Shown here: positions 1 through 9,052 of the stretch, piece after piece | Layout of the letters: each line of letters begins with the position of its first letter | Position numbering within the stretch: the first letter of the stretch is position 1 | DNA from: Dyadobacter sp. NIV53 | Lineage (GTDB): Bacteria > Bacteroidota > Bacteroidia > Cytophagales > Spirosomataceae | DNA length: 64,000 nt | Direction: 5' to 3' | Assembly: GCF_019711195.1 (NCBI RefSeq) | Contig: NZ_CP081299.1 | Location: 3,942,001 to 4,006,000, forward strand | The notes under the pieces: generated by a model | Databases searched by the model: none | What the model saw: only the letters and a program-made list of their open reading frames with translations | What the model was told of the DNA's origin: nothing | Translations under genes and position numbers: made by a program

Positions 1-680
1 GTTACTTTTGAAATCAGATCAGGTGCGTATCTTACAATTTGTTTAATGCTTGTTGCAACACAATGAGAGCGCGCTTCACCTGCAATCAATACCAGATCAA
101 ATGCATCGAGTTCGGCCAGGAAACTTTTATTCAGTTCAGTCTCCGGTGCATTATCAACATAAACCTGTGCTTTAAAAACGCCAAAATGCTCTGTTAATGG
201 ATTAATACCCTTGGAAACGGCTTTGTAATCTTTACCTGTACGATGTGTCCAAGACAAAACCGCATGCATGATTGTATCATCAAGAGAGGCACCCTTGGAA
301 CCGATCAAACAATGTTCAGGCCAGATAAAATGCTGAAATTCGCCTTCGTATTCAAGTGTTTCCAGGTAATCAAGAACATGTTCTTTATGGTAACGGGGTA
401 TCCATTTGCCAGCTTTTACAGCAGCCGAGGAGATTAATGTAAAAGGTGCAACAGTATTACCGTTCGGGTCTTCCCAGAAGAGCGGATGAGCAATGTCAAT
501 GACATGGTGCGTATCAAGTGTAACAAAAATCTCGCTGATCTTTTCGCCTTCAATGGCAATTAGCTGTGCTATTTTCTCGACATCTTTCTCTGCACCAGGC
601 ACAAACAGTGTTCCTTTCGGATTGCAGAAATCATATTGTGCATCAATAATAAGTAATGCCGTTTTGGTTGCGTTTTTCAT
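1..680 (-). CDS. Nicotinamidase-like cysteine hydrolase, C-terminus cut by window edge
   Basis: Reading the minus strand from the ATG at 678-680 gives 226 codons that run off the left edge, so the C-terminus is missing. The start LLIIDAQYDF carries the catalytic Asp of the isochorismatase/nicotinamidase fold. A DTHH segment gives metal-ligand type D-x-H residues, and WPEHC matches the nicotinamidase loop. ARSHCVA near the edge should hold the nucleophilic Cys. The family cleaves amides such as nicotinamide, feeding NAD salvage. The substrate here is inferred from the WPxHC and DxH motifs only. Purine-rich bases precede the start. It is transcribed leftwards, away from the rest of the window. 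Confidence 0.8.
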   Translation of the reverse strand, partial: MKNATKTALLIIDAQYDFCNPKGTLFVPGAEKDVEKIAQLIAIEGEKISEIFVTLDTHHVIDIAHPLFWEDPNGNTVAPFTLISSAAVKAGKWIPRYHKEHVLDYLETLEYEGEFQHFIWPEHCLIGSKGASLDDTIMHAVLSWTHRTGKDYKAVSKGINPLTEHFGVFKAQVYVDNAPETELNKSFLAELDAFDLVLIAGEARSHCVATSIKQIVRYAPDLISKV

Positions 681-837
681 GCCTTTTAACAAATATTCTT
701 TAATTTTTGTATAGAAATGTTCGGCTAGATCGGTGACGCGGCTGACCCGCAAAGCTTCGTAAAAGGCCTGATGGATCAGTCGTGCCACCGATATCGCATC
801 CTGTTAATCCTGCAATCCTGTCAAAAAAGCTTAATCA
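681..837. repeat. Intergenic gap with short repeated CCTGttAATCCTG-type motif
   Basis: The gap between two minus-strand genes holds no ORF of note. At about 802-829 the phrase AATCCTG/ATCCTG occurs three times in a row with small changes. Short direct repeats of this kind often form dispersed intergenic families. Only this one cluster is visible here, so membership of a wider family is inferred. Confidence 0.35.
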
Positions 838-1389
838 TCAATCTCCCCATTCCTCTGGCACGCCTAGTTGTTTTGCATACATTCTCGAACAAAGCTGATG
901 TACGTATTTTAACATGCGATTAGTATCTTTCACATAATCAACACGATAATCCTCATCCAGTTTGTTCAGGCCGTTTAAGATTGTTTGTGCCTTTTTTGCA
1001 ATGTACAAAGCACAGGTATCTGCTTTGGATGAATAGGTTTTTAGTATATCCGAATACATTTCAAAAAATGTATTGAGCAAAAAAATATTTAATTCAATCC
1101 CGCCGATTTTATCTTTAGTCACTTTTACGTGGTAGCTGATGTCTCCGCTCAGGTTTCTCATATCCATTAAAATCCAGCCAGGAGTATTCTGGTTAAATTT
1201 TGAAACTCTGGTTATTTTGTGAAGGATTTCATCACGGCGCTCAGGAATAGTTGTGGAATCTTCAACCAATTCGAAATAAAGGCGGTCGCTGAGCGTGCCA
1301 TCCTTTGTAATAAGCCTTAGCAACAACTTATCTTTTTCTTTTACCGGCATTTGAATAATAGCCTTTTTCAATTGATCAGATAAAGCCAT
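838..1389 (-). CDS. Conserved hypothetical protein, 183 aa
   Basis: I do not recognise this protein. It is a complete soluble ORF with ATG at 1389, no signal peptide and no membrane segment, and it is rich in Lys, Asp and Leu. The N-terminal 30 residues look helical and charged. The C-terminal half contains an alternating hydrophobic/charged helical pattern around KKAQTILNGLNKLDEDY. It ends close to the repeat-bearing gap and diverges from the membrane protein gene at 1497. Codon use matches its neighbours, so it is probably a real native gene of unknown role. Confidence 0.65.
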   Translation of the reverse strand: MALSDQLKKAIIQMPVKEKDKLLLRLITKDGTLSDRLYFELVEDSTTIPERRDEILHKITRVSKFNQNTPGWILMDMRNLSGDISYHVKVTKDKIGGIELNIFLLNTFFEMYSDILKTYSSKADTCALYIAKKAQTILNGLNKLDEDYRVDYVKDTNRMLKYVHQLCSRMYAKQLGVPEEWGD

Positions 1390-1496
1390 AAATAAGTTGT
1401 TATATAAATTTTAATGTAAAATTTCAAGATAGGGAATAACTTTACAAATCTTACACACAAAAAGACAAATAAGTTTTTTGACAAAAATATTCAGAT

Positions 1497-2789
1497 ATGG
1501 ATAAATATTTCTCAGTCATATTAAGTATCGCCATTTTTTTAATCTTTTGGTATACATTATTTCATGATACGTTAAATATCCCTTCCTTCGATGATTACGA
1601 TGCAACACTGGTTTTTATAAAACAGTTTTATTTTGAGAGCCAGTCATTTTCTGACAGGATTTCCGTACTATTTCTGCGGCACAACGAACACCGGATTTTA
1701 CTATCAAAACTCGCAGCATCAGGTTATTTTGGTATTTTCGGTCAAGTGAATTTTGGTCATCTTGTCATTCTTCAAAACCTTTTTTTGCTTGGCTTTTTTG
1801 GAATAATAGTATCAGTCTTTAAAAAAGAAAAGCAATTAAGCTCTACGGCTTTTCTATTCATCACAGCTTTCTTATTTAGTTTTTCGCTTTGGCAGGTATC
1901 CTTTTATTATTGGGCAGGTATACAGCATTACACCGTATTTTTCTTTTCATTCACAAGCCTGATCGTACTTGACAAAACAGAAAAAGTTATAAGCCCTCAT
2001 TTCCTGTTGGCTGTTTTTCTGGCACTTTTTAGCGTTTTTTCATTTGGAAACGGCTTTCTGGCCTTATTGCTGGGTGTGTTTCTGTTATTTGCCCAAAAGA
2101 AATATCCTGTCCTTGTTACATGGATGATTATTTCTTTGGCAATATTGATTGTTACGTTTTTCATAGATTTCCAGATACACGGACAGTCAGGCGAAGCATT
2201 TAAAATTGAATGGATGGCAAGGTTGTTATTTACATTTCTTGGAAGTTTTCTGTATATCAATCCTTCTTCCGGGCAGCATTTTAATATTCTGGTTTGTATG
2301 TTTGCAGGCGCTTTCGTTCTGTTATTCTGGGTTTATCTTTTCTTTTCAGGATATGCGTTGAAAAAACCTTTATTGTATTCACTCTTTTCCCTGCCAATAC
2401 TTACAGGTATTATTATTTCCATTTCAAGATTTGAAACTAAAGCCGCAGGTGGAATTGCGCCCCGCTACATGTTTTTCACAGCTACGATCCCTATATTATT
2501 ACTATTGATCCTGCTTGATATGAAAATTGTGAAAAAAGCATTTTTAAATTATCTCGCAGGGGCTGTTGTATTACTCTGGGGAGTAACTTTTTACAATAAT
2601 CTTGTAGCTTTAAAGTCGATGAATACACAAATTGTATCAACAGTAAGGAAATGGCAATATGATAAAAGCATTCCGCTCGTTTATTATCATAATGCCGAAG
2701 GCTATACAAAGACTTTACAATGGGCAATAAACCAGCATGTAGTACAAAATCGTATCTATTTTAGCAGCGTTAGAAGTAATTATAAGTAA
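1497..2789 (+). CDS. Polytopic membrane protein, probably glycan-related
   Basis: The 430-residue protein has roughly ten hydrophobic segments, from the N-terminal VILSIAIFLIFWYTLF to a last one near residue 350, and ends in a hydrophilic tail of about 60 residues. Early loop residues FDDYDATLVF and LRHNEHRILL sit between the first two membrane segments. An acidic first loop of this kind is seen in GT-C glycosyltransferases and related membrane glycan enzymes. Two glycosyltransferase-like genes follow on the same strand, which suggests a lipid-linked sugar or surface polysaccharide role. That role is inferred from fold style and neighbours; no family signature is certain. Confidence 0.6.
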   Translation: MDKYFSVILSIAIFLIFWYTLFHDTLNIPSFDDYDATLVFIKQFYFESQSFSDRISVLFLRHNEHRILLSKLAASGYFGIFGQVNFGHLVILQNLFLLGFFGIIVSVFKKEKQLSSTAFLFITAFLFSFSLWQVSFYYWAGIQHYTVFFFSFTSLIVLDKTEKVISPHFLLAVFLALFSVFSFGNGFLALLLGVFLLFAQKKYPVLVTWMIISLAILIVTFFIDFQIHGQSGEAFKIEWMARLLFTFLGSFLYINPSSGQHFNILVCMFAGAFVLLFWVYLFFSGYALKKPLLYSLFSLPILTGIIISISRFETKAAGGIAPRYMFFTATIPILLLLILLDMKIVKKAFLNYLAGAVVLLWGVTFYNNLVALKSMNTQIVSTVRKWQYDKSIPLVYYHNAEGYTKTLQWAINQHVVQNRIYFSSVRSNYK

Positions 2790-2870
2790 AACAGACAGGT
2801 CATTTGTGGAAAAAATGATATTTCGCTCTTAACTTGCACCGTTTTAAGTCATAAAATCTATATACACATT

Positions 2871-3848
2871 ATGGTTTCAGTAGCTATGTGCACTTACAAC
2901 GGGGCAAAATATCTGCCTCAGCAGTTGGAGAGCATTGCTAATCAGACAACTAAGGTAAATGAACTAATTGTATGCGATGACGGATCAACAGATAATACCA
3001 TTGAAGTGATCAGATTATTCGCTGAAAGCAGTTCGTTTCCTGTTGCTATTTACTCCAATAAAGAGAACCTGGGTTCGACCAAAAATTTTGAAAAATGCAT
3101 GTTACTTTGTCAGGGCGATATTATTTTCCTTTGTGACCAGGATGATATGTGGCGAACTGATAAAGTAGAAAAACAGCTTAATTATCTGAAAAATAACGCG
3201 GATAAAGATGCAGTGTTTTCGGACGGGATGATGATTGACGATGACTCACAACCCACCGGAAATACGATCTGGCAGGAAATTGAGTTTAATAAATCCATGC
3301 AGCAAAAGTGGCTGAACGGGAAACCACACGAAATTCTTTTCAATGGTTTTGTTGTAACGGGAGCTACACTGGCCCTTCGCAGATCATGTCTGGAAAGGCT
3401 TATGCCATTTCCTGTCAACGTTCCTGACCTGATTCATGATGCCTGGATTGCCATGGTTCTGAGCCTGGAAGAGAAAATCGGCTTTATTGCCGATACACTG
3501 ATTTCCTATCGCAGGCACGAAAGCCAGCAGGTAGGGTTTGGCAGTAAGATTGAACATGTAAAAGTGAAAGACAGGTTTACCCGCGACCGGGAAGAAAAAC
3601 TTTTGCCATTAAAAGAAAAAGCAGAAAAGCTTAACGGGCTTTATTTGTTGCTGAGGGCCATACCGTTTGTACCGAGGGAAAAGCTGATCAAACTTTATTT
3701 GTCGCAACGGCATTTTACGCGCCGTGCTTCTCTTCCTGAAAACCGGCTTATGAGAGTCGCTCCGATTGTACATCATGTAATGAAGGGTTATTATAAATTT
3801 AGCAGCAAAGATTGGTGGTTGCCTGCAATAGGCGATCTGATTGAATAA
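2871..3848 (+). CDS. Family 2 glycosyltransferase (GT-A fold)
   Basis: The 325-residue protein opens with the nucleotide-sugar binding strand MVSVAMCTYNGAKYLPQQL, then DDGSTDNT at residues 36-43 and the metal-binding CDQDD at 88-92. This is the standard order for GT2 inverting transferases acting on the cytoplasmic side of the membrane. The overall pattern resembles rhamnosyl- and galactosyltransferases of O-antigen or exopolysaccharide clusters. The stop lies 13 bases before the next gene, so the two are probably co-transcribed. The sugar donor cannot be read from the sequence. Confidence 0.88.
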   Translation: MVSVAMCTYNGAKYLPQQLESIANQTTKVNELIVCDDGSTDNTIEVIRLFAESSSFPVAIYSNKENLGSTKNFEKCMLLCQGDIIFLCDQDDMWRTDKVEKQLNYLKNNADKDAVFSDGMMIDDDSQPTGNTIWQEIEFNKSMQQKWLNGKPHEILFNGFVVTGATLALRRSCLERLMPFPVNVPDLIHDAWIAMVLSLEEKIGFIADTLISYRRHESQQVGFGSKIEHVKVKDRFTRDREEKLLPLKEKAEKLNGLYLLLRAIPFVPREKLIKLYLSQRHFTRRASLPENRLMRVAPIVHHVMKGYYKFSSKDWWLPAIGDLIE

Positions 3849-3861
3849 TAATAACTAAAAA

Positions 3862-4620
3862 GTGAAAATCAGCCATCAGAGTTCTCCGGTAGCCATTGTA
3901 ATTCCTGTATATCAATCAGTATTGTCAGTTGCCGAACAAGCATCACTCAGGCAGTGTATGCTTGTTTTGCATCATTATCCGGTTAAAATTGTGAAACCAC
4001 GCAGCCTGGATCTGGATTTGCTGAAAACAGAATATCCGGCTATTGAGATGCTCTCTTTTGAAGATGAATATTTTACAGGAACAGATGCGTACAACAGGTT
4101 ATTAACATCTCTTGAATTTTATAAAACTTTCCTTTCTTTTGAATTTATTCTGATCTATCAGCTTGATGCTTACGTATTTCGGGATGAATTACTGGAATGG
4201 TGTAAAAAAGATTATGATTATATTGGAGCCCCGTCTCTGCATCAGGAAGAATTTAATGCATTGGGTGCAAATTCGAAAAATAAATATGCAAAAGCGCTGA
4301 CAGATAACCGGATTGTGTTTAATGGTGGACTTTCACTTCGCAGAATTCCTGCATTTATCCGTTACTTAAAGATTTACAATTGGTTTTATCCGGCCTGGCT
4401 GGGAAATGAAGATATGCTGTTTTCGCAGGAAGCAACGCGGCTTATTCCAATGAAATTATTTTTGAAATTACCCGCCTGGATGGAAGCATTACATTTTTCA
4501 TTTGAGAAAAGCCCGGCTGCCACATTTGAGCTTACCAGTAATCAGCTACCATTCGCCTGCCATGCATGGGAGCGCTACGATCCGGATTTTTGGGCTCCTT
4601 ATATCGGTATAAAAGCATAG
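3862..4620 (+). CDS. DUF5672 family protein, putative glycosyltransferase
   Basis: The 252-residue protein starts at GTG 3862; no ATG lies near the expected N-terminus. It shows the DUF5672 pattern: an N-terminal strand VAIVIPVYQ, YQLDAYVF (residues about 95-102) as a D-x-D-like element, then YDYIGAPS, FNGGLSLRR, GNEDMLFS, and the C-terminal CHAWERYDPDFW. Such proteins sit in polysaccharide clusters and are thought to be glycosyltransferases, though few have been tested. It follows the GT2 gene after 13 bases, consistent with a shared transcript and pathway. Confidence 0.75.
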   Translation: MKISHQSSPVAIVIPVYQSVLSVAEQASLRQCMLVLHHYPVKIVKPRSLDLDLLKTEYPAIEMLSFEDEYFTGTDAYNRLLTSLEFYKTFLSFEFILIYQLDAYVFRDELLEWCKKDYDYIGAPSLHQEEFNALGANSKNKYAKALTDNRIVFNGGLSLRRIPAFIRYLKIYNWFYPAWLGNEDMLFSQEATRLIPMKLFLKLPAWMEALHFSFEKSPAATFELTSNQLPFACHAWERYDPDFWAPYIGIKA

Positions 4621-4704
4621 AAGCCGCATTAACAATTTTTAACAAACTATCCGGATCATTAGTACGTTCTTGCAGATATTTACTAAAAATTAATATCGAA
4701 CATT

Positions 4705-5947
4705 ATGAACCTGAAATCGCTTTTGGTATTCTTTTGTGCCATTGGCCTTTTTAATACCAGTTTCGGCCAAACTACTGAAAATCCCAAAGTAGAAGAACAA
4801 TCCGCAGATTATGTAAAGATCAAACGGGTTGAGCTTACAGAGCAATACACCATTGTTTATTTGCAGTTTACAGAACATGGTTCCAGTGCTGAACCGGCCC
4901 TTCCCCGTGGATTCAAACTTCCACCGGATTTCAAGTTACCTCCAAATATGGGCAAAAGTTCAAGCCAGATCTGGCTGGATCCGGAAACCAGATTATACAA
5001 GCCGGGAGAAATTAATACAAAATTCAAGCTTATCAGAGCCGAAAACATTCCTACAAGCGACAGGAGAACTGTTTCAAAAGGTGAAAAAGTTGATTTTGTA
5101 GCTTATTTTGAACGTTTAACGCCTGGAATTGAAACCTTTGACTTTTATGAAGGACGTAGTAAACAAGGGCAGCAGTCCTGGAATTTTTACGGGGTAAGTG
5201 TAAAAAATCCGCCAAAAAAACCAATAAAAGCACTTTCCAAAGCTCCTGTTAAACCAAAAGCACCAATACAAAAACCGGAACCGCCCAAAAAGGAAGATGT
5301 CATAATCAGCAAAACGCCTGAACCTGCTGAAGAAGAAGAAATGGCTGTGATAAAAGGGACCGTCTATGATGCTAAAACAAAACAACCCGTTTCTGCGCAG
5401 ATAACTTATCTTGAAAACGGGGATTCGCTTCAATACAGGTCAACATCAGGAACATATCGCATTGGCCTTGATTCGAAGGGGAAATATAATTTCAGAATTG
5501 GGGCAAAGGGATATTACGGGTCAAATCTTGAAATAGCACCATCAGACTCATCGGGTAAAAAAAACTTTTACGAAGGATCTGTTCCTTACGCCGCTGGCCA
5601 AAGGTGAAACCATTGCACTTCCCAATATATATTTTGAGACATCGAAGTTTACTTTGCTACCCGAATCCTATATCGAACTTGACCGCCTGGTGCAAATGAT
5701 GAAGGATAATCCCGAAATTACAATTCGCGTGGATGGCCATACTGACAGTATTGGCGATGCGGATAAGAACCTTGAATTGTCCAGAAACCGCGCAGAAGCA
5801 GTTCGTGATTATCTTACACAAAAAGGAATTGACGAAAAACGAATCGAGGCTAAAGGTTACGGCGCAACCAGGCCACTAACAAAATCAGGATCGGAAGAAC
5901 AGCGCAGAAAGAACAGGAGGGTAGAGTTTGAGATCACTAAAGTGTAG
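4705..5947 (+). pseudogene. OmpA-type protein broken by a +1 shift in an A8 run
   Basis: The first frame runs 4705-5607. It has a signal peptide ending near SFGQ, a beta-rich region, a Pro/Lys-rich linker (about residues 178-215) and a regulatory-like beta-sandwich beginning [14 protein letters not shown]. It then stops shortly after the A8 run at 5557-5564. The second frame, from about 5564 to 5947, reads [11 protein letters not shown] and then a full OmpA C-terminal peptidoglycan-binding domain with [17 protein letters not shown] and NRRVEF. Removing one A from the run joins them into one protein of about 413 residues. If intact it would anchor the outer membrane to peptidoglycan. Whether the break is real is open. 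Confidence 0.85.
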
Positions 5948-6003
5948 TTAAAAGTTCAGAGTCAAGAGTACTTTTGACTCTGAACTCCTGAACTTTTAAC
6001 TAA
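5947..6003. terminator. Long inverted repeat between convergent genes
   Basis: AGTTAAAAGTTCAGAGTCAA on the left pairs with TGACTCTGAACT...AACTTTTAACT on the right, with a small bulge. The hairpin lies exactly between the OmpA-type gene and tpiA, which converge here, and is followed by A/T runs on both sides. It could terminate both transcripts. Its GTTCA/AACTTT wording recurs at 23664-23768 and in part at 54155-54197. Confidence 0.6.
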
Positions 6004-6009
6004 AAAAAT

Positions 6010-6771
6010 CTATCTCGCTTTGATAATATTGGTAAACTCACGCGATTTTAGAGAAGCGCCTCCTACAAGTCCTCCATCAATATCAGGCGAGGCGAAAAGT
6101 TCTTCTGCGCTTGCAGCTGTTACACTTCCGCCGTACAAAATAGAAATTTCCTCTGCAATTGCGCTGCCATATTTTCCAGCCAAATGAGAACGCAAAGCTG
6201 CATGCATATCCTGAGCCTGTTCAGCGCTGGCTGTAAGGCCCGTACCAATTGCCCATATCGGTTCGTAAGCAATGACAACAGATAGTAACTGGTCTGCTGA
6301 AAGGTGGAAAAGACTTTCTGAAATCTGATTTTTCACAAATCCTATAAAGTCCTCATTTTGTCTTTGATCCAGAGACTCCCCACAGCAGAAGATCGGAGAT
6401 ATACCATTTTCAAGTGCAATGTTTACCTTTTCTGCCAAAAGTGCATTGGTCTCATTAAAATACTGACGGCGCTCACTGTGTCCGATCAGCACATATTCTA
6501 CACCGATAGATTTCAGCATAGCCGCTGATATTTCACCAGTGAAAGCTCCCGATGCTTTATCTGAACAGTTTTGTGCCGCTAATGAGAAATTAGGGGCACT
6601 TTCAATGTATTTGCTGATTGTGGTAAGGTAAATTGCTGGTGGGCAAAGGATCACTTTTACATCACTTTGTACTTCATCATTTGCCATATTTACAAGCTCA
6701 GATGTAAGCGCAACTGCTTCATCTATAAGCTTATTCATCTTCCAATTACCGGCAACTATTTTTTTGCGCAT
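6010..6771 (-). CDS. tpiA: Triosephosphate isomerase
   Basis: The 253-residue protein interconverts dihydroxyacetone phosphate and glyceraldehyde 3-phosphate in glycolysis and gluconeogenesis, in the cytoplasm. All catalytic parts are present: AGNWKMNK with the substrate Lys near residue 13, IGHSERRQ with the electrophilic His near 97, AYEPIWAIGTG with the general base Glu near 169, and the phosphate-binding LYGGSV and DGGLVGGASL loops. The length is normal for the family. The start at 6771 matches the conserved N-terminus. The 292-base AT-rich gap upstream (6772-7063) separates it from a divergent protease-like gene and should hold both promoters. Confidence 0.97.
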   Translation of the reverse strand: MRKKIVAGNWKMNKLIDEAVALTSELVNMANDEVQSDVKVILCPPAIYLTTISKYIESAPNFSLAAQNCSDKASGAFTGEISAAMLKSIGVEYVLIGHSERRQYFNETNALLAEKVNIALENGISPIFCCGESLDQRQNEDFIGFVKNQISESLFHLSADQLLSVVIAYEPIWAIGTGLTASAEQAQDMHAALRSHLAGKYGSAIAEEISILYGGSVTAASAEELFASPDIDGGLVGGASLKSREFTNIIKAR

Positions 6772-7063
6772 GAGTTAATTTTTATTGTGAAAATTCATCT
6801 GTTTACGCAACAAAAATACCATATTTTCATCATTTACCGTATTATCTATTTTTCAAAAAAAAAACAAAAATTAATTTGGACATTTAAAGATTTTTTTGTG
6901 TTATATGCAGACATAATACATTAATTTTACATATGAAACCGTTTTGACCGAATTTGATACTTAGTTTACACCAGAAAATATATATTTAAATCAAAATACT
7001 TATAATCAAGGTGTTAGAAATAATATAGAAAAATTTTACCAGCATTTTTAAAAATAAGCCACG

Positions 7064-8332
7064 ATGAAAAGGTCTGTGTGGTTCATATTGACAATCATAT
7101 TCTTTGTTAATACACAATCTATCGCCAAGTCGGATGATGTTCCGGAAGTTTCAGAAGAAAAGTATGGTTACTTTCTGGATAAAAATCATAAAACTGCACG
7201 TATACCGTTTGAGCTGCACTCGAATCTTATACTTTTATATGTAAAGATAAATGATACTGATTCTCTGCGTTTTATACTGGATACAGGTGTTAGTTCCATT
7301 ATTATTACGGATCCGTATGTTCTGAAACCGGATAAACTCCGCCTGACGCGTAAAGTAAATCTGATGGGTGCAGGTGAAGGAAGTTCAATTTCAGCGCATG
7401 TTGCTATTGACAACCGGTTTTCGATGGGCAGGCTCAAAGCCAATCATCAGAATATAGTAGTGCTGGAACAGGATTTTCTCAAGCTTTCTGAGTATGTTGG
7501 CGTACCGGTTCATGGGATTTTTGGTTATGAGATATTTAATAATTTCGTAGTAACCATTGATTTTTCCAGAAAAGAGCTGGTTCTGATGAGCCCCGACAAG
7601 TACCATTATAAGACCCGCAAAGGCGATAAGCACCCAATAACTATTGAAGATACCAAACCGTTTACAAACGCCGTAACTTTATTCGCAGACGGCCGTGAGC
7701 ATCCTATCAGGGTTTTGATTGATACCGGTGCCGGTCATGCATTGCTTTTAAACAACACCCAGAAAGAAAGTTTCAGGTTACCGGAAAAGGTTATCAGGGC
7801 ACAGTTGGGAAGAGGTTTGAATGGGGTAATCAACGGGAATTTGGGCAGAATTGACCGTTTAAAACTCGGCCGTTATGAATTGGATAACATCGTAGCGTCA
7901 TTTCCGGACAGCATTGGTTTCGGGTCCAAACTTCATGGCAAGACAGACCGTCAGGGAAATATCGGATGTGAGCTTCTCCGTCGTTTTAAGGTAACAATGA
8001 ACTATCAGGAACGGTACATGGTACTAAAACCTGTTAAAAGCCGTTTACGTGAAAAATTTGAACATGATATGAGCGGTATGGAAATAAGAGCAGAGGGAAA
8101 AGACCTTCATTCTTATTTTATCAATCATGTGGTTGAGAGTTCTCCTGCGGCATCAGCAGGTTTGATGGAAGGTGACCAGTTGTTGTTCATTGATAACCGT
8201 TCCGCTTCCGAATTGAACGTAAGCGATATATACAAATTGATGCAGCGGGGTGATGGTAGAAATATTGATCTACTGGTAAAACGGAAAGGGGACATTTTTT
8301 TCAGCCGCCTTACCCTCAAACGAATGATTTAA
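7064..8332 (+). CDS. Secreted retropepsin-like aspartyl protease with PDZ domain
   Basis: The 422-residue protein has a signal peptide (about 1-22) and two aspartyl protease signatures. These are FILDTGVSS with Asp near residue 73 and VLIDTGAGH with Asp near 220, each at the start of a beta-rich retropepsin-like lobe. A PDZ domain spans about 340-415, with SPAASAGLMEGDQLLFID as its core. Retropepsins normally dimerise one lobe, whereas this protein carries both lobes in one chain, like pepsin. It is probably periplasmic or surface-exposed. Related Bacteroidota proteins are common but their substrates are unknown. The role as an active protease is inferred from the two DTG motifs. Confidence 0.82.
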   Translation: MKRSVWFILTIIFFVNTQSIAKSDDVPEVSEEKYGYFLDKNHKTARIPFELHSNLILLYVKINDTDSLRFILDTGVSSIIITDPYVLKPDKLRLTRKVNLMGAGEGSSISAHVAIDNRFSMGRLKANHQNIVVLEQDFLKLSEYVGVPVHGIFGYEIFNNFVVTIDFSRKELVLMSPDKYHYKTRKGDKHPITIEDTKPFTNAVTLFADGREHPIRVLIDTGAGHALLLNNTQKESFRLPEKVIRAQLGRGLNGVINGNLGRIDRLKLGRYELDNIVASFPDSIGFGSKLHGKTDRQGNIGCELLRRFKVTMNYQERYMVLKPVKSRLREKFEHDMSGMEIRAEGKDLHSYFINHVVESSPAASAGLMEGDQLLFIDNRSASELNVSDIYKLMQRGDGRNIDLLVKRKGDIFFSRLTLKRMI

Positions 8333-8338
8333 GTATTT

Positions 8339-9024
8339 TTGAAGCCAAAACTAATAACCGGCCGATTTGGAACGCCTTATTTTAACCGAAGATGGGTCGC
8401 ATTCCCTATTTAGCAAGCAGCATAATCAGCAATATCATTCTCTTCAGGAGCCCTTAATGAGTCGATGCACATCTACATTCATTTAGGGCTTCTTCCTGTT
8501 TTACAAAAAGCAGAAAATACAATTTTGGTTTTTGAAATGGGCCTGGGCACGGGTTTAAATGCACTTTTATCCTGGCAGCTTGCAGACCAGTTACAAAAAA
8601 AGTCACTTATACTTCCGTTGAAGCTTTTCCAATTTCCAAAGAAGAAGCTTCATTACTGAACTATGGAAGCCTGACTTCCATGCCTGAATTTTTAAAAATA
8701 CATACATCTTCCTGGGGAGCTGACCATCAGTTTTCAGAATTTTTTTCCTTTCAGAAAGAAAAAGCAGAATTTGAAAAATATACAACTGATCAGGTTTTTG
8801 ATGTGATTTTTTATGATGCTTTTGACCCGAAATCACAACCGGAACTTTGGACAGAAGAAATTTTCTCTAAAATTGCGGCGCAAACATGTCACGAAGGGGC
8901 CTTAGTTACGTATTCTTCCAAAGGAATTGTAAAACGGGCTTTGAGAGCTGCGGGTTTTGAAGTAAAGAGGTATCCGGGACCAGGCATGAAAACCCATGTT
9001 TTAAGAGCCATAAAAATTAAATAA
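8339..9024 (+). pseudogene. mnmD: tRNA mnm5s2U34 methyltransferase MnmD, multiple frameshifts
   Basis: The pieces, in order, are: ILTEDGSHSLFSKQH in one frame, then NESMHIYIHLGLL and EMGLGTGLNALL (SAM-binding motif I) in a second. A third frame gives VTYTSVEAFPISKEE and then FDVIFYDAFDPKSQPELW, TYSSKGIVKRAL and a conserved C-terminus. These match the MnmD/DUF752 methyltransferase that completes 5-methylaminomethyl-2-thiouridine in tRNA. The lesions are a missing G near 8447 and a missing A in the A7 run 8595-8601. There may be a third near 8371-8376 if translation begins at TTG 8339 rather than TTG 8367. As read, no full-length enzyme is made. The gene follows the protease gene by six bases. 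Confidence 0.8.
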
Positions 9025-9052
9025 ACACCACGGATTTATTCCGCATAAAAAT

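Noticed and set aside
4566..4754. Small plus-strand ORF across the DUF5672 gene end
   Set aside because: Overlaps two better genes in another frame and has no recognisable content.
5116..5433. Phe-rich minus-strand ORF within the OmpA-type gene
   Set aside because: Complement of the Lys/Pro-rich linker; no plausible protein.
5557..5564. Programmed slippage at the A8 run as the default explanation
   Set aside because: Similar breaks in other A runs of this window make sequencing error at least as likely.
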